64,000 nucleotides of DNA from assembly GCF_026262505.1 (NCBI RefSeq), contig NC_067208.1, forward strand, positions 930,001 through 994,000, written 5' to 3'. The notes beneath the pieces are model-generated. The model was not told the DNA's origin. It saw nothing but the letters and a program-made list of their open reading frames with translations, and searched no databases. Positions 29,458-39,000 of the stretch are shown one piece after another (within the stretch, counting starts at the first letter, position 1; every line of letters starts with the position of its first letter). This DNA is from Trichomonas vaginalis G3. Its lineage: Eukaryota; Parabasalia; Trichomonadida; Trichomonadidae. The position numbers and the translations under genes are program-made.

Positions 29458-30453
29458 ATGAGCTTGAAAGAAGTATTCGAACAACATCCATGGAGGTCAT
29501 TTAAGAAGTTCAATGAAGCTGCAAAGAGTTGGGGATTTACTAACAGAGCTGAAGTGAAAAAGTTCTTTAACAAAAATGTTGTACATCAAACAAAAATAAA
29601 TCCTTACGACTACTTTTTACCAATTTACTCCAACACTCCTGACGCATACCAATTTGACACTCTCATTCAAAGCAGAAAAGGAGGACATAAACCATTCCTC
29701 ATCTTCATTAATGTTAACACTCGTAAAGCATATGCATATCCAATGAGGAACAAAGGAACTCGTGAAGTGTTAAGAGTTTTACAAAAGTTTGTAGCAGAAC
29801 ATAACCCAAGTACTTTAACATCAGACCAGGATTCAGCATACCTCAGCAATGAAATCACAGAATTTCTCATTAAGCATAACATAACTCACTACACTACTGA
29901 AGACCATAACCATAACATACTCGGCATCATAAACCGCTTCATAAGGACTCTCAGAGATTTAAATCAAGAGCGAGACTTTACCGAAGAAACAATGAAACAT
30001 TTTCTCGAAGTATATAATTCCTCAACACATTCTACAACAGGACATACACCAAATTCAATGACACAACAACAAGAAGAAAAGTATATACAAAAGAAACGAA
30101 GCCAAACACAAAATATCAGAAATTCAACACAATTTACCCTCATTCCTGGTACAAAAGTTCGTGTAGTTCTTGACGACAAACCGTTGACAAAGAAACGTTT
30201 AAGGTTAAGTCGAAATTATTATATCGTAGACTCTACGCAAGGTAATGGATATCTTATAAAAGCTGCTGACGACTCCATAGCGTTTTACCCTCGTCATAAA
30301 TTAGTCGAAAGTAGTAATGGCAAACTTGCTGAAACCATTGACGAAGCAAAGCGAGGAGTGGTTATTGAAATACTTGGCTATAACACAAACGATGACACTT
30401 ATAAAGTAAGATATGAAGGAGGCGTTGAAGATTTATACCATCTAAGAACTTGA
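29458..30453 (+). CDS. Element B: RVE-family integrase, 331 aa
   Basis: Retroviral-type integrase of Mavericks. The catalytic core lies between about residues 60 and 180: YQFDTLIQ (first acidic), LTSDQDSAYL (second acidic) and the helix LGIINRFIRTLRDLN. A C-terminal SH3/chromo-like segment follows (LRLSRNYYIVDS, then TYKVRYEGGVEDLYHL). It would insert the element and create the 5-6 bp target duplication. It starts 40 bases after the fibre gene in the same direction. The frame is complete. Confidence 0.8.
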   Translation: MSLKEVFEQHPWRSFKKFNEAAKSWGFTNRAEVKKFFNKNVVHQTKINPYDYFLPIYSNTPDAYQFDTLIQSRKGGHKPFLIFINVNTRKAYAYPMRNKGTREVLRVLQKFVAEHNPSTLTSDQDSAYLSNEITEFLIKHNITHYTTEDHNHNILGIINRFIRTLRDLNQERDFTEETMKHFLEVYNSSTHSTTGHTPNSMTQQQEEKYIQKKRSQTQNIRNSTQFTLIPGTKVRVVLDDKPLTKKRLRLSRNYYIVDSTQGNGYLIKAADDSIAFYPRHKLVESSNGKLAETIDEAKRGVVIEILGYNTNDDTYKVRYEGGVEDLYHLRT

Positions 30454-30640
30454 GAGAGTCGAAGCCAACTCATCTGGGTCCATTAGAGCTGGAGTACTGG
30501 AAAGACAAAAATATGCCAGAAAGAATAAGAAAATTCTTCTAAACTTTTTCATTAGATGTAAATCAGACATGAACGAGAACAGTCATGATATCATTAATGG
30601 TACCATTTATTTTAACATAAATGAACAAAAATAATGTTTA

Positions 30641-30690
30641 TGTTAGAATGTTAGATCTAACCTCATTTCTAACCTCATTTCTACCCTCAA
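30641..30690. repeat. R2 module, copy 1
   Basis: A palindrome GGTTAGATCTAACC or close to it, followed by units of CCTCATTTCTA. Copies lie at 31071-31130, 32159-32210 (inverted) and 34710-34755 (inverted), all in B. The 330-base stretch 30454-30783 holds this module and no gene. Confidence 0.75.
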
Positions 30691-30783
30691 GATTTACAAA
30701 CGTTTAACGTGATATACGTTATGAATTTTCATGAATTTTATATATTAATGTTTTCGTTAAGCCACTTTGTGCCGTCAGTCAGT

Positions 30784-31058
30784 CAGTTTAGGAAAGACTT
30801 TAGAAAGTTGTTGGAAAATAAGTCCTGGGAAGAGTATTATAAGGCATTTTGTGAAGAATATAGCAACCGCCGGAATTCAGACGGTTGTTTTTTTATACAA
30901 AATTCATGCAGGAAATTCTTGAGTTTTGGTTGAAAGAATACGGTCGAGCCACTTTTGGCTCCACCTCAAAACAAGCATTTTATGAGCTTACTAAGGGCGT
31001 TATAAATGAATTCAAAGGTATTTACATACATCCTGACCTCGTTCATTTTGTTGCTTAA
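30784..31058 (+). pseudogene. Element B: KilA-N gene relic
   Basis: Starts within the helical part of a KilA-N domain (RKDFRKLLENKSWEEYY) and ends with a segment of the type GIYIHPDLVHFVA. The first 130 bases are nearly identical to element A at 20838-20970. There is no start region, so it is a fossil fragment probably moved along with the fibre cassette. Confidence 0.65.
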
Positions 31059-31070
31059 TTCAGCAAAAAT

Positions 31071-31130
31071 AATGTTTAGGGTAGATGGTTAGATCTAACC
31101 TCATTTCTACCCTCATTTCTACCCTCATGA
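31071..31130. repeat. R2 module, copy 2
   Basis: TGTTTAGGGTAGATGGTTAGATCTAACC followed by two CCTCATTTCTA units, placed 80 bases before the 314-aa gene. Confidence 0.75.
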
Positions 31131-31208
31131 ATTTTCATGAATTTCCTTAAGATAGAAAAAAATAAAGTTAATTTTATTTTTATTTATTTTTTTTATTTTT
31201 ATATAAAT

Positions 31209-32153
31209 ATGATTACAAAAATCGAAACATCAGCACTTTCGACAGCATGCACGGCACCAAATTCATTAATCATGAATCCTACGTCAATGTTGGTAGAGAT
31301 GAAAAGCTTCATTCCTTCTTCATATACTTTTGAGACAGAAATACAAAGAATTAAGCAAGAACTTTTAACAAGTAATTTAGACTGTAGTGCGAAAGATGAA
31401 ACAAATGAACAGTATCTTTATGACATACAGGATATTATTGACCATTTACCCAAATTGCCTGAAGTTCAGCAACAAAAGCTCACTATTCATGAATTCGATG
31501 AAATAGAAGTGAAACCAACTGATTCAGTAGAAATAAAGAAGTTCATACGTAAAGTAAATTATGAATTCCTTGGTTTTCATTGCAACCATAAAGTTATGGA
31601 CAAAGATTGCGACATGGTTTATAAAAACATTTCTGACATATATAAATCTGAGGAGTTTAAGACTTACGATAACTTTGTTTCATTAGCTGCTGAATGTGTG
31701 TGGCAGATAAGAGATAAAGACAGAAGAGGCAAAATATGGAATGGACAGATAAAACCAACAACTTTTGAGTTAAAGAAAACCATTGACGCCTTAGTTGTTC
31801 TAGCAGGTCAAATTTCAATGTATAACGCAAAAATGAATCCGCAATGTTCAAAATGTAAAGCAGCAATTAGGAAATATAACTACTCAGTAAAAGAGATAGA
31901 AAGAATGAGAAACGACTATGCTGACTTAAAGAAAGAAGCAGAAAAGCCAGCAGAAGATAAAATGGACATGTTGACATTTCTTAATAAAAACTATCCCACA
32001 GCTGATGATTTCCTTTTATCTGATGTCAAGAAGAAGTATAAAGAAACTTTCGACATTGTTAAAACATTCGATGTACTAAAAGAAGAAATAGAAGCTAGAA
32101 AACTGTTTAAAATTTCACGAATTCATAACGTATATCACGTTAAACGTTTGTAA
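31209..32153 (+). CDS. Element B: unknown protein, 314 aa
   Basis: I place the start at the ATG at 31209, which follows TTTTTTTTATTTTTATATAAAT, the usual leader of these elements. The N-terminal 120 residues are mixed. The middle has a Cys pair pattern (CSKCKAAIRKYNYSVKEIERM), and the rest is helical and Lys/Glu-rich. There is no catalytic motif I know. It is flanked on both sides by R2 modules in opposite orientation, which sets this gene apart. Possibly an early or regulatory protein. Confidence 0.55.
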   Translation: MITKIETSALSTACTAPNSLIMNPTSMLVEMKSFIPSSYTFETEIQRIKQELLTSNLDCSAKDETNEQYLYDIQDIIDHLPKLPEVQQQKLTIHEFDEIEVKPTDSVEIKKFIRKVNYEFLGFHCNHKVMDKDCDMVYKNISDIYKSEEFKTYDNFVSLAAECVWQIRDKDRRGKIWNGQIKPTTFELKKTIDALVVLAGQISMYNAKMNPQCSKCKAAIRKYNYSVKEIERMRNDYADLKKEAEKPAEDKMDMLTFLNKNYPTADDFLLSDVKKKYKETFDIVKTFDVLKEEIEARKLFKISRIHNVYHVKRL

Positions 32154-32158
32154 ATCTT

Positions 32159-32210
32159 GAGGGTAGAAATGAGGTTAGAAATGAGGTTAGATCTACCCTT
32201 CTACCCTCAA
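32159..32210. repeat. R2 module, copy 3 (inverted)
   Basis: GAGGGTAGAAATGAGGTTAG units followed by AGATCTACCC, starting 6 bases after the stop of the 314-aa gene. Confidence 0.75.
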
Positions 32211-32319
32211 TTATATTTTTGGTCAAAGCTTCCACGAGAGAAAAGATTCCTCATTCGCTAAGGATTCCAAAAATGAAAAAAATCATTGATTTCGGCTGAG
32301 AAAAAACAGCAAAACCCTT

Positions 32320-32382
32320 CTTCCACGGGAACAAAGAAATAAAGAAGAAATAAAGTAAATTTTTTATTTATTCCCGTGGAAG
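32320..32382. repeat. Long-armed inverted repeat
   Basis: CTTCCACGGGAA (32320-32331) and TTCCCGTGGAAG (32371-32382) are perfect complements around a 39-base A-then-T loop. It lies between the R2 module and the tRNA-like sequence. It could be an RNA 3'-end hairpin or a protein-binding site. Confidence 0.7.
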
Positions 32383-32448
32383 ATAGAGAACTTTTATGAC
32401 ACTTTTTATTCACGACAAACAAGACAAACAAAGAAAATAAGAAAATAC

Positions 32449-32521
32449 GGCGCTGTCGCGGTTCGAACCACAGACCCTGACCCCTCCATAACACCACCTT
32501 AGACCACTGTGCTACGTAGCC
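32449..32521 (-). tRNA. tRNA-like sequence in element B, fold imperfect
   Basis: On the minus strand a 73-base stretch begins GGCTACG, has a pol III A box (TAGCACAGTGG, matching TRGCNNAGYGG) and a B box (GGTTCGAACC), and is followed within 8 bases by TTTT. The D stem has about three pairs. The acceptor stem pairs clearly only at GGC/GCC, and the T stem has a three-base bulge, so I cannot assign an anticodon or claim a working tRNA. It may be a decayed tRNA, a tRNA-derived element or a pol III promoter. Why it sits in a Maverick is unclear. Confidence 0.4.
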
Positions 32522-32562
32522 TGTCGACATAAGATTTTATAAATTGCATATTTGACGTAAAT

Positions 32563-32937
32563 TTATTTCCATCTAGCTTCCCACCGCATAAGATATTCAT
32601 ACGTGTTTGTAAGACATTCATTAAACTTCTTTTCTATTGCATCTAATCTTGCGTTATTTTTTTCAATAACTTGTCTGTATTCTTCATCATCTCCAGCAGT
32701 GTTTGGGTCTTCACGTTTAAAATATTCATTGTTAACCAATTTTTTATCTACAAATTTTATTAGTGTTTGATTCACTTCGTTATGATAACGGTCATATTCT
32801 TTCAATACGTAAGTGAAGACAAAATGCGTCGTACCTTCAATCTTAAAGCTTAAAGAACTTTCAACACAGTTTTGAGGGTCTGTCAGTGCGTCAATGAGAT
32901 AGTATTCGAAGTCAGTCAATAATCTTTTTAAAGTCAT
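32563..32937 (-). CDS. Element B: unknown helical protein, 124 aa
   Basis: Begins MTLKRLLTDFEYYLIDALTD and ends in a Glu/Lys/Asn-rich helix (NARLDAIEKKFNECLTNTYEYLMRW) suggesting a coiled coil. It has no known motif. It is divergent from the KilA-N-type gene at 33045, with about 107 bases between. Confidence 0.45.
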   Translation of the reverse strand: MTLKRLLTDFEYYLIDALTDPQNCVESSLSFKIEGTTHFVFTYVLKEYDRYHNEVNQTLIKFVDKKLVNNEYFKREDPNTAGDDEEYRQVIEKNNARLDAIEKKFNECLTNTYEYLMRWEARWK

Positions 32938-32987
32938 TTCATACAGGGATAAATTTAATGTTGTGAAGAAATAGTGTTTATCTCAGA

Positions 32988-33044
32988 AAAAATAAAGTTA
33001 GTTTTATTTTTATTTATTTTTTTATTTTGTATGTAAAGACAGTA
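32988..33044 (+). promoter_or_regulatory. Leader ending TATGTAAAGACAGTA in B
   Basis: T-rich box (TTTTTATTTATTTTTTTATTTTG) followed by TATGTAAAGACAGTA and ATGTC. It is shared with the leaders at 20654-20708 (A) and 34596-34660 (B, minus). Confidence 0.6.
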
Positions 33045-33717
33045 ATGTCAACATCAGAGAACACAACAATTGCTATCGTTCATGAAGCCATAAATGAAGA
33101 ATACGAGTACATACAGTATAACAAACAGTACGTCTTATTCGTTCAGTCAAAGATGACATGTACCAAATGCAAAGTATTTTGAATGCTCTTCTTTCTACAA
33201 AGCAAGCATATCATTGGTTTGAAAACCAACAGACAAAAGAACTTTTAGAAGAATTTCCTCATATGATTGCTTCCCTCGGAAAACCGAGGGAAGAGATTCC
33301 GTACGAAAATCGCAAGAATTTGGCTCTGGTTTGAAAGGTTATTATGTCATAGACTTTTAGTAAATGCTGTAGCAATGTGGGCTTCACCTCGTTATGCTTG
33401 TTATATTTTCATGATGTTAGATGAACTATATAAAGCAGAACGTGGAGAGATGGAAAAGAAACTTCAAGCAAAAGATGAAGTCATTGAATCCAAAAGACAA
33501 AAGCATACAGAAAAGAATACCACGTTCAGTACCAAAAGGAAAGGAAAAGAACTATAAGTATATGATTTACGCTGAAGAGTTGGAGAAAGAAGAAGATAGA
33601 GATATGGTTATGTTGCATTTAGTGAGAAGAAACAACAAGAGCTTTTATGACTTAGCTAAGATATATAAATCTGACAGAAACCGGTTCTATCGTGAAAAAC
33701 TTACCGATTTCAAATGA
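33045..33717 (+). pseudogene. Element B: KilA-N/MSV199-like gene, broken
   Basis: Coding-like sequence in several frames. Segments such as YHWFENQQTKELLEEF, MWASPRYACYIF and FYDLAKIYKSDRNRFYREKL resemble the MSV199/KilA-N and associated C-terminal domains of large DNA viruses. A perfect 9-bp-arm hairpin lies inside (33271-33292). It starts with the same leader as other KilA-N genes here. Fossil with a few breaks. Confidence 0.5.
33271..33292. repeat. Perfect hairpin inside a KilA-N-type relic
   Basis: TTCCCTCGG-AAAA-CCGAGGGAA. Single hairpin; possibly related to the GC-rich double-hairpin family. Confidence 0.6.
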
Positions 33718-33872
33718 CACCGAATGAGCAAATAAAGGAAATTGTCAAAAATACTCTTCCTCAAACACACTATGATATCAAAGGTTGCACAATACTTACA
33801 TTCAAAGAAGACTTAACATTACTGAAAGAAAAGATAACAGAATATTTCGACAACTTCAAAGAGGAAGAATGA
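33714..33872 (+). CDS. Element B: small protein, 52 aa, ATGA overlap
   Basis: Begins MTPNEQIKEIVKNTLPQ and ends DNFKEEE. Its start overlaps the stop of the preceding KilA-N-type gene as ATGA, which suggests coupled translation or a shared transcript. Balanced composition; not recognised. Confidence 0.4.
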   Translation: MTPNEQIKEIVKNTLPQTHYDIKGCTILTFKEDLTLLKEKITEYFDNFKEEE

Positions 33873-33984
33873 ACAAAATATTTCATAATTGATCCTCCTG
33901 TGTTGTTGTCTAAATGTCATTTCATACAAAATAAAACTAACTTTATTTTTTCTGACTTTCACAAAAGACCAAAAATAAACGCTT

Positions 33985-34595
33985 TACATGTATTTTTCAG
34001 CAACTTCGTCAAATAATTTTATAGCTTTATCTATCTCATCTACTTCGAAAGTTTCTTTACCTTTCATGGGAGCACCATACATTTTCTCAAACTTTTCAAG
34101 TAGTTCTGTTTCTGCAGCTCTCATATCATTAACGAACACAACCTTGACTCTATTGACTGTACTGTCATATCTTTGAGTTATATTATATTGTTCTTCCTAT
34201 CTTATATCTCTTTGTATTGAAGTCCTTCGGTTTCTGAACAATATAAAGTAAGCCTTCACTGCAACGTTCCGTATCGAATGAACCATAAGTTATGAAGTTA
34301 TATCCAACAACTGGTCAATCCATAGAAGAATTATTGGTATAAGACTTTTGTCTATAAGATATGCTCTTGTTCCATGAAATGCTACTGATATCATAAGCTC
34401 AGGATTTCTTGTCAAAATTTTCTGAGTAGAAGCAATTCTAACCCAGTCCTTTGCTTTCTTTCCAGATGGTATTATAATGTCTGACAAAGAATATTTGTTG
34501 TATTTCTTTGAGTATCTTACGTTTAAATCACCTATTCTAACCACTTTGGTGTCATTGTCAATCTTTCTAACTGTTTCAAACTCAATGTTTGACAT
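33985..34595 (-). pseudogene. Element B: KilA-N-like plus GIY-YIG (T5orf172-type) gene, broken
   Basis: The start at 34595 has the TATGTAAAGACAGTA leader. The first part (to 34290) contains VRIGDLNVRYSKKYNKYSL and a GTRAYLIDKSLIPIILLWID segment like KilA-N. The second part has GLLYIVQ, YKIGRT and VVFVNDMRAAETELLEKF, the pattern of the T5orf172/MUG113 branch of GIY-YIG nucleases. KilA-N plus T5orf172 proteins are known from large DNA viruses. Fossil with about one or two breaks. Confidence 0.5.
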
Positions 34596-34660
34596 TACTG
34601 TCTTTACATACAAGATAAAAAATTTTCTTAGAAAAAATTAGCGTTATTTTTCTTTCATAA
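34596..34660 (-). promoter_or_regulatory. Leader ending TATGTAAAGACAGTA (minus)
   Basis: Minus-strand sequence TTTTTTATCTTG then TATGTAAAGACAGTA and ATGTC, matching the leaders at 20654-20708 and 32988-33044. All three precede KilA-N-type genes. Confidence 0.55.
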
Positions 34661-34709
34661 GGAAATGTCAAAAATTCATGATTTTCGAGAGTTTTAGACC
34701 ATGTTATAA

Positions 34710-34755
34710 ATGAGGGTAGAAATTAGGTTAGATATACCCATCTACTCTAAACATT
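34710..34755. repeat. R2 module, copy 4 (inverted)
   Basis: GAGGGTAGAAATTAGGTTAGATATACCC, followed by an AAACATTATTTTT tail complementary to AAAAATAATGTTT in copies 1 and 2. Confidence 0.7.
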
Positions 34756-34768
34756 ATTTTTTGGTCAT

Positions 34769-34790
34769 GGGCTATGCCCGCCGCTTTGCG
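34769..34790. repeat. GC-rich double hairpin, intergenic in B
   Basis: GGGC-TAT-GCCC followed by CGC-TTT-GCG. About 40 surrounding bases (TTGGTCATGGGCTATGCCC onwards) recur inverted in A at 44352-44395. Confidence 0.75.
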
Positions 34791-34855
34791 TCTTTATGAA
34801 AACATTTATGAAAAATTTACGAAATTAACGTAAACATTAACGATAAAATTTATTT

Positions 34856-34960
34856 CCTGTGTTGTTGTCAAAATGTCATGTTGTCATCATTTTTAAAAGA
34901 AGTTAATTAACCTGGTAGCACATGGTGACGTGGTGACACTTTCAGTTATTCAAAAATATA
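34856..34960. repeat. R1 module, copy in B (inverted)
   Basis: TGTTGTCAAAATGTCATGTTGTCA, AAGAAGTTAATTAACCTGG and GGTGACGTGGTGACAC, the complement of the A copies at 20520-20650 and 44445-44576. A partial copy lies at 33896-33925. Confidence 0.75.
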
Positions 34961-34967
34961 TTTTTGC

Positions 34968-35441
34968 TTAAATAACTTCAGGGTCTATTTCTTCAACCAT
35001 TTCACTTCCTTCGTCAATGTCAATAGAAGCTTCTTCAACCTTTGGTAAGAACTTTTGTATGACATCTTTGTTCGTTATTGTCTTCAGAGATGAAGGATAA
35101 TATTTCACATTTGTTTCACCTTTCTTATATTCTTTCTGTTCGGAAAGATTTAAAGCAATACTGAAGAAGTCAACGTTAGAGTTCTTTATGACAGTATAAT
35201 GAGTATCTTTGACATTCACGAAGAAACTCTTTTGTTTCAAAACTACTGCTAACTCTTGTGAAGTATAACGTTTGCGGTCAATGACGATAGCTAATGGTCT
35301 GACATACTGACCAAACTTAGATTCTTTCACAAACTTCTTGTTAAAGATAACATTAACATTTGAAGCATTATTGAACTCATTCTTGATGGCAGTAGCGAGA
35401 GCATTGTATGAAAAGAACTTGCAATCTTGCATGTGTTTCAT
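34968..35441 (-). CDS. Element B: unknown protein, 157 aa
   Basis: Begins MKHMQDCKFFSYNALATAIK and ends in an acidic tail (EEASIDIDEGSEMVEEIDPE). The middle is basic and beta-rich. It is divergent from the polB-upstream gene at 35535, with 93 bases of T/A-rich sequence between. Not recognised; possibly part of the replication group. Confidence 0.5.
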   Translation of the reverse strand: MKHMQDCKFFSYNALATAIKNEFNNASNVNVIFNKKFVKESKFGQYVRPLAIVIDRKRYTSQELAVVLKQKSFFVNVKDTHYTVIKNSNVDFFSIALNLSEQKEYKKGETNVKYYPSSLKTITNKDVIQKFLPKVEEASIDIDEGSEMVEEIDPEVI

Positions 35442-35534
35442 TAAAATAAAAATATTAAATTATTTTGAAAAATAACTTAAAAAAAATCTAATCTAATTTT
35501 TTCAAAAAAAATATTTTTTTATTTCCTACTAAAG

Positions 35535-36020
35535 ATGTATCGGAAGTTGTCTAAGTTAGAACACTCGGAAATAAAACAACTTCTTACAGAAGCTAACATA
35601 GATGTTGCAAAACATTACGCAACAAACAAAAAAGCACTCGCTGACATCCTCAATGACTACAATGGTGAAATAAGTTATGATAGAATTCATGAGTTCATAA
35701 AGCCACAACGCGGTGAGGACGAAGTCCATGCAAGAACTTTTCCTTTAAATGACGTTGCTATTGACTTATATCATAGACGTTCAATACCTCATGAAGTAAG
35801 GCGTGAGATGTTTGACATAACAAATGCGAACGTTGGTGAAACAAGAAGAAGAGACGACACACTGAAACAACAGAGAAGAGAGATGTTTAAAAATGCTATA
35901 GAACAAGTTCGCAAAGCTAACGATGTCATTCGTTCCATTGACGACAAACCAAAAGAAGGTGAGAGATGGTTAAAGAAAGATGAAGAGAATAGGAAGAGGA
36001 ATGTTAAGACAGGCAAATAG
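35535..36020 (+). CDS. Element B: conserved polB-upstream protein, 161 aa (terminal-protein candidate)
   Basis: The N-terminal 60 residues match the N-terminus of the element A protein at 52980-54080: EIKQLLTEANIDVAKHYATN with DILNDYNGEISYDRI here, and EIKDILDEMCYEVSKYYLRN with ELLNDLDYDGKMNKDDV in A. The rest is basic and helical (RREMFKNAIEQVRKAND). In both elements it is the gene immediately upstream of DNA polymerase B in the same direction (75 bases here). In phi29-like phages the terminal protein that primes replication is encoded just upstream of the polymerase, so this is a candidate by position. No direct evidence for priming. Confidence 0.5.
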   Translation: MYRKLSKLEHSEIKQLLTEANIDVAKHYATNKKALADILNDYNGEISYDRIHEFIKPQRGEDEVHARTFPLNDVAIDLYHRRSIPHEVRREMFDITNANVGETRRRDDTLKQQRREMFKNAIEQVRKANDVIRSIDDKPKEGERWLKKDEENRKRNVKTGK

Positions 36021-36095
36021 ACCTCATTGACTTTAACATCGAAGCTTAGATGAACCAAACAGAGACTACTTACACAACATTTCGGTAAGGTTTTC

Positions 36096-39000
36096 ATGAG
36101 ACTCTTAGAGAAGATTAAAATAAACTCCCAACAAAGATGGATGGTATGTTATAAACTTGGTGGAAAGTATGAATGTTCTACGTTAAACCTCAATAATATT
36201 GGAACATTACTACATCAGCTCTTGAAGGAGAACTTTATATCAGAGATAGAAGCAAATGCTGCAGGTATTGTTGAAATGCACTATGACTTCTTCTTGACAA
36301 ACATAAAGAATCTTACTGAAATAAAGATGTATGATTTAACTGAATATGAAGGCTTAACGATGTCAGATGTAAAGAAAGGCAAACCAAAAAAGAGACCATA
36401 TAGAGATGAAAGCACACTGACAGAAAGACAGAAAAGATTATTGAACAGACTTAAACAAACAGGAGATAAACAAGATATAGATGACTTCTGGAATGAAATC
36501 CTTGGTGAAAAGAAGTTTTATAAGAAAAGAAGCGGTCAGTTCTGGAAGTATCTTTGCACATTACCTATAAATCTTGAACGCTACCAAATCTTCAATGAAC
36601 TGAACAAAAGAACTGCAACACTTATGACAGAAGACAATTGTTTCGTTTATGCTTGCATTCAGGCTGGAGTAAATGAAGAAACTATTGACCACATGAGAGA
36701 AGTCATTCGTGTTAGAGACTTTCCTCAAAGTAAAGTACAAGAAATTTCCGATTCAACAGGTATAGCATTTAATGTTACCATTGGTTATTTCGACAACTCC
36801 AAAGATAACAGAATAATTCACTACATACCAAAAGAATGTGAAACTGTTCGAACTATTGACTTACTTCTTGTTGAAGACCACTACATGCTAAACGAAAGAT
36901 TACCAATGACAACATATTTCATTCGCAACTATATAGAAATCTTGAAGGAGTGTGGTGGAATGAACATTGATAAACAGATGAAAATATATACAATGGGAGA
37001 TGGTAAATACATTGTTCGCATGGATAGAACAACACCGTTATGGGATGTTATGAAAACATTGTGGGAGTGCAAATATTTCGAACCTATTTCTTATGGAGAA
37101 CTTTTCACATATACGACTGACTTATATAAACAGAACCTTGCACCATTTAAAGATTTGACATATGCTCCAAAGTATTGTGTACAACTGAAGAAGAAAGCAG
37201 AGTCAAAAGAAGTAAATAAAAATAAGTGCAAGTTCATTCCTGAGCACGTTTTCTTTGCTGACTTTGAGTGTAGTACCGATGGCTTTCATAAAGCTTTTAA
37301 CATCTGTTATGACAGTGAAGATGGTTCAGTGAGTGAAAGCATATGGGGTCAGAACTGTGCAACAGAATTTTTGGAGCGACTTCCTGACAAGAGTTTAATA
37401 TATTTCCATAACCTCAGCTATGATATAAACTTCATCTTAAGACACATGACAGAAGTGAAAGGAACTCCCATCATTAAAGGTTCACGAACAATGCAAATAA
37501 CTGGTTTATATAAAGGACGGGCAATTATTATAAAAGACTCTTACAGTGTTATAAATAAGAAGCTTAAACTATTTCCTGCTATGTTTAACTTACAAACAGG
37601 ACCGAAAGAAGTATTTCCATACAACTACTACAGCAGTACTTTGTTAGCAAATGACAACAGAACTGGTGTCATTTCTGAAGCGTGTAAGTTTATCCAGGAT
37701 GCAGATACGTTCATGAAGAACATAGATTCCATCAAAGGTTGCAGAATAGATGAGAACCACTTCGACTTAGAAAAATATAGCACGTTTTACTGCAAACAAG
37801 ATGTAAGAATTTTAAGAGAAGGTTTTGTAAAGTTCCGCAATGACATATTGAAAGAATTTGATTTAAACGTTTATGACTACGTTAGTATTTGTTCTATTGC
37901 TAACAAATTGTTTGAGAACAGAGTATACTTCCCGAATGGAAATCTTTATGACCTCTCAAATAAACCAAGAGAATTTATTTCGAGATGCATTCAAGGTGGA
38001 AGATGTATGCTGTCAGATAACATTAAACAAAAGAGCGAAAAGAAACTCATTGCTGACTTCGACGCTGTTTCATTATATCCATCAGCTATAGCAAGACTTT
38101 ATACTTTAGAAGGAATTCCAAAAGTATTGAAGGATGAGATGTTAAGCACAGAGTATCTCATGAGACATTTATTCGATGACGACCAAAAGGAACCCATTGG
38201 TGAAAAGTTTATGTCTGGATTCTTTGTTCTCATTAAGATAACAGAGATTGGAATACATAGACACTTTCCTTTAATAGTTTGTGACCCTGAACTAAATCCA
38301 GAACTTAACGTTCCCAGAAGTTCAAACACTTGCTGTTTAATGTATGTTGACCATATAACATTACAAGACCTCATAAAATATCAAGGTGTCAAATGTGAAG
38401 TGTTGCAAGGATACTATTACGATGGAAACAGAGATATTAGAATAAGAGATGAAGTAAAGAAGTTGTTTGAGTTAAGGTTAAAGTATAAGAAAGAAGGAAA
38501 TCCTTTGCAAGAAAATATAAAGTTCATTCTGAATAGTATTTATGGCAAAACTATTCTATCTCCTATTGAGTCAAAAATAACCATAGTAGATGACAAAGAT
38601 GCTATAAGATATGCCATCAGAAACTACAACCATATAGTGAAGTTCGAAGGTTTGGATGGTTCAGATAAAACTATTTTCAAGCTAACTAAAAGCATTTGCA
38701 GACACTTTAACTTCTGTCCACTTGGTGTTAACATTCTATCTATGTCGAAGAGAATAATGTGTGAAGTATTCTGTACTGCAGAGGACTTAGGAATGGACAT
38801 CTTTTATAGCGACACCGACAGTATGCATCTCTACAATGAAGATATCCCTCGTTTAGCTGAAGAGTTTGAGAAACGTTATGGAAGAGTTCTCATTGGTAAA
38901 AACCTTGGTCAGTTTCATAGTGACTTCGCAGAAATAACACCTGGAAAACAAAGTTTAGCATACAAGTCAATATTTTGTGGAAAGAAGACCTACATAGACT

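Noticed and set aside
32258-32530. Minus-strand 90-codon frame with VAQWSKVV and WFEPRQRR
   Set aside because: This peptide pattern is the usual shadow of a tRNA gene read as protein; the tRNA-like reading explains it better.
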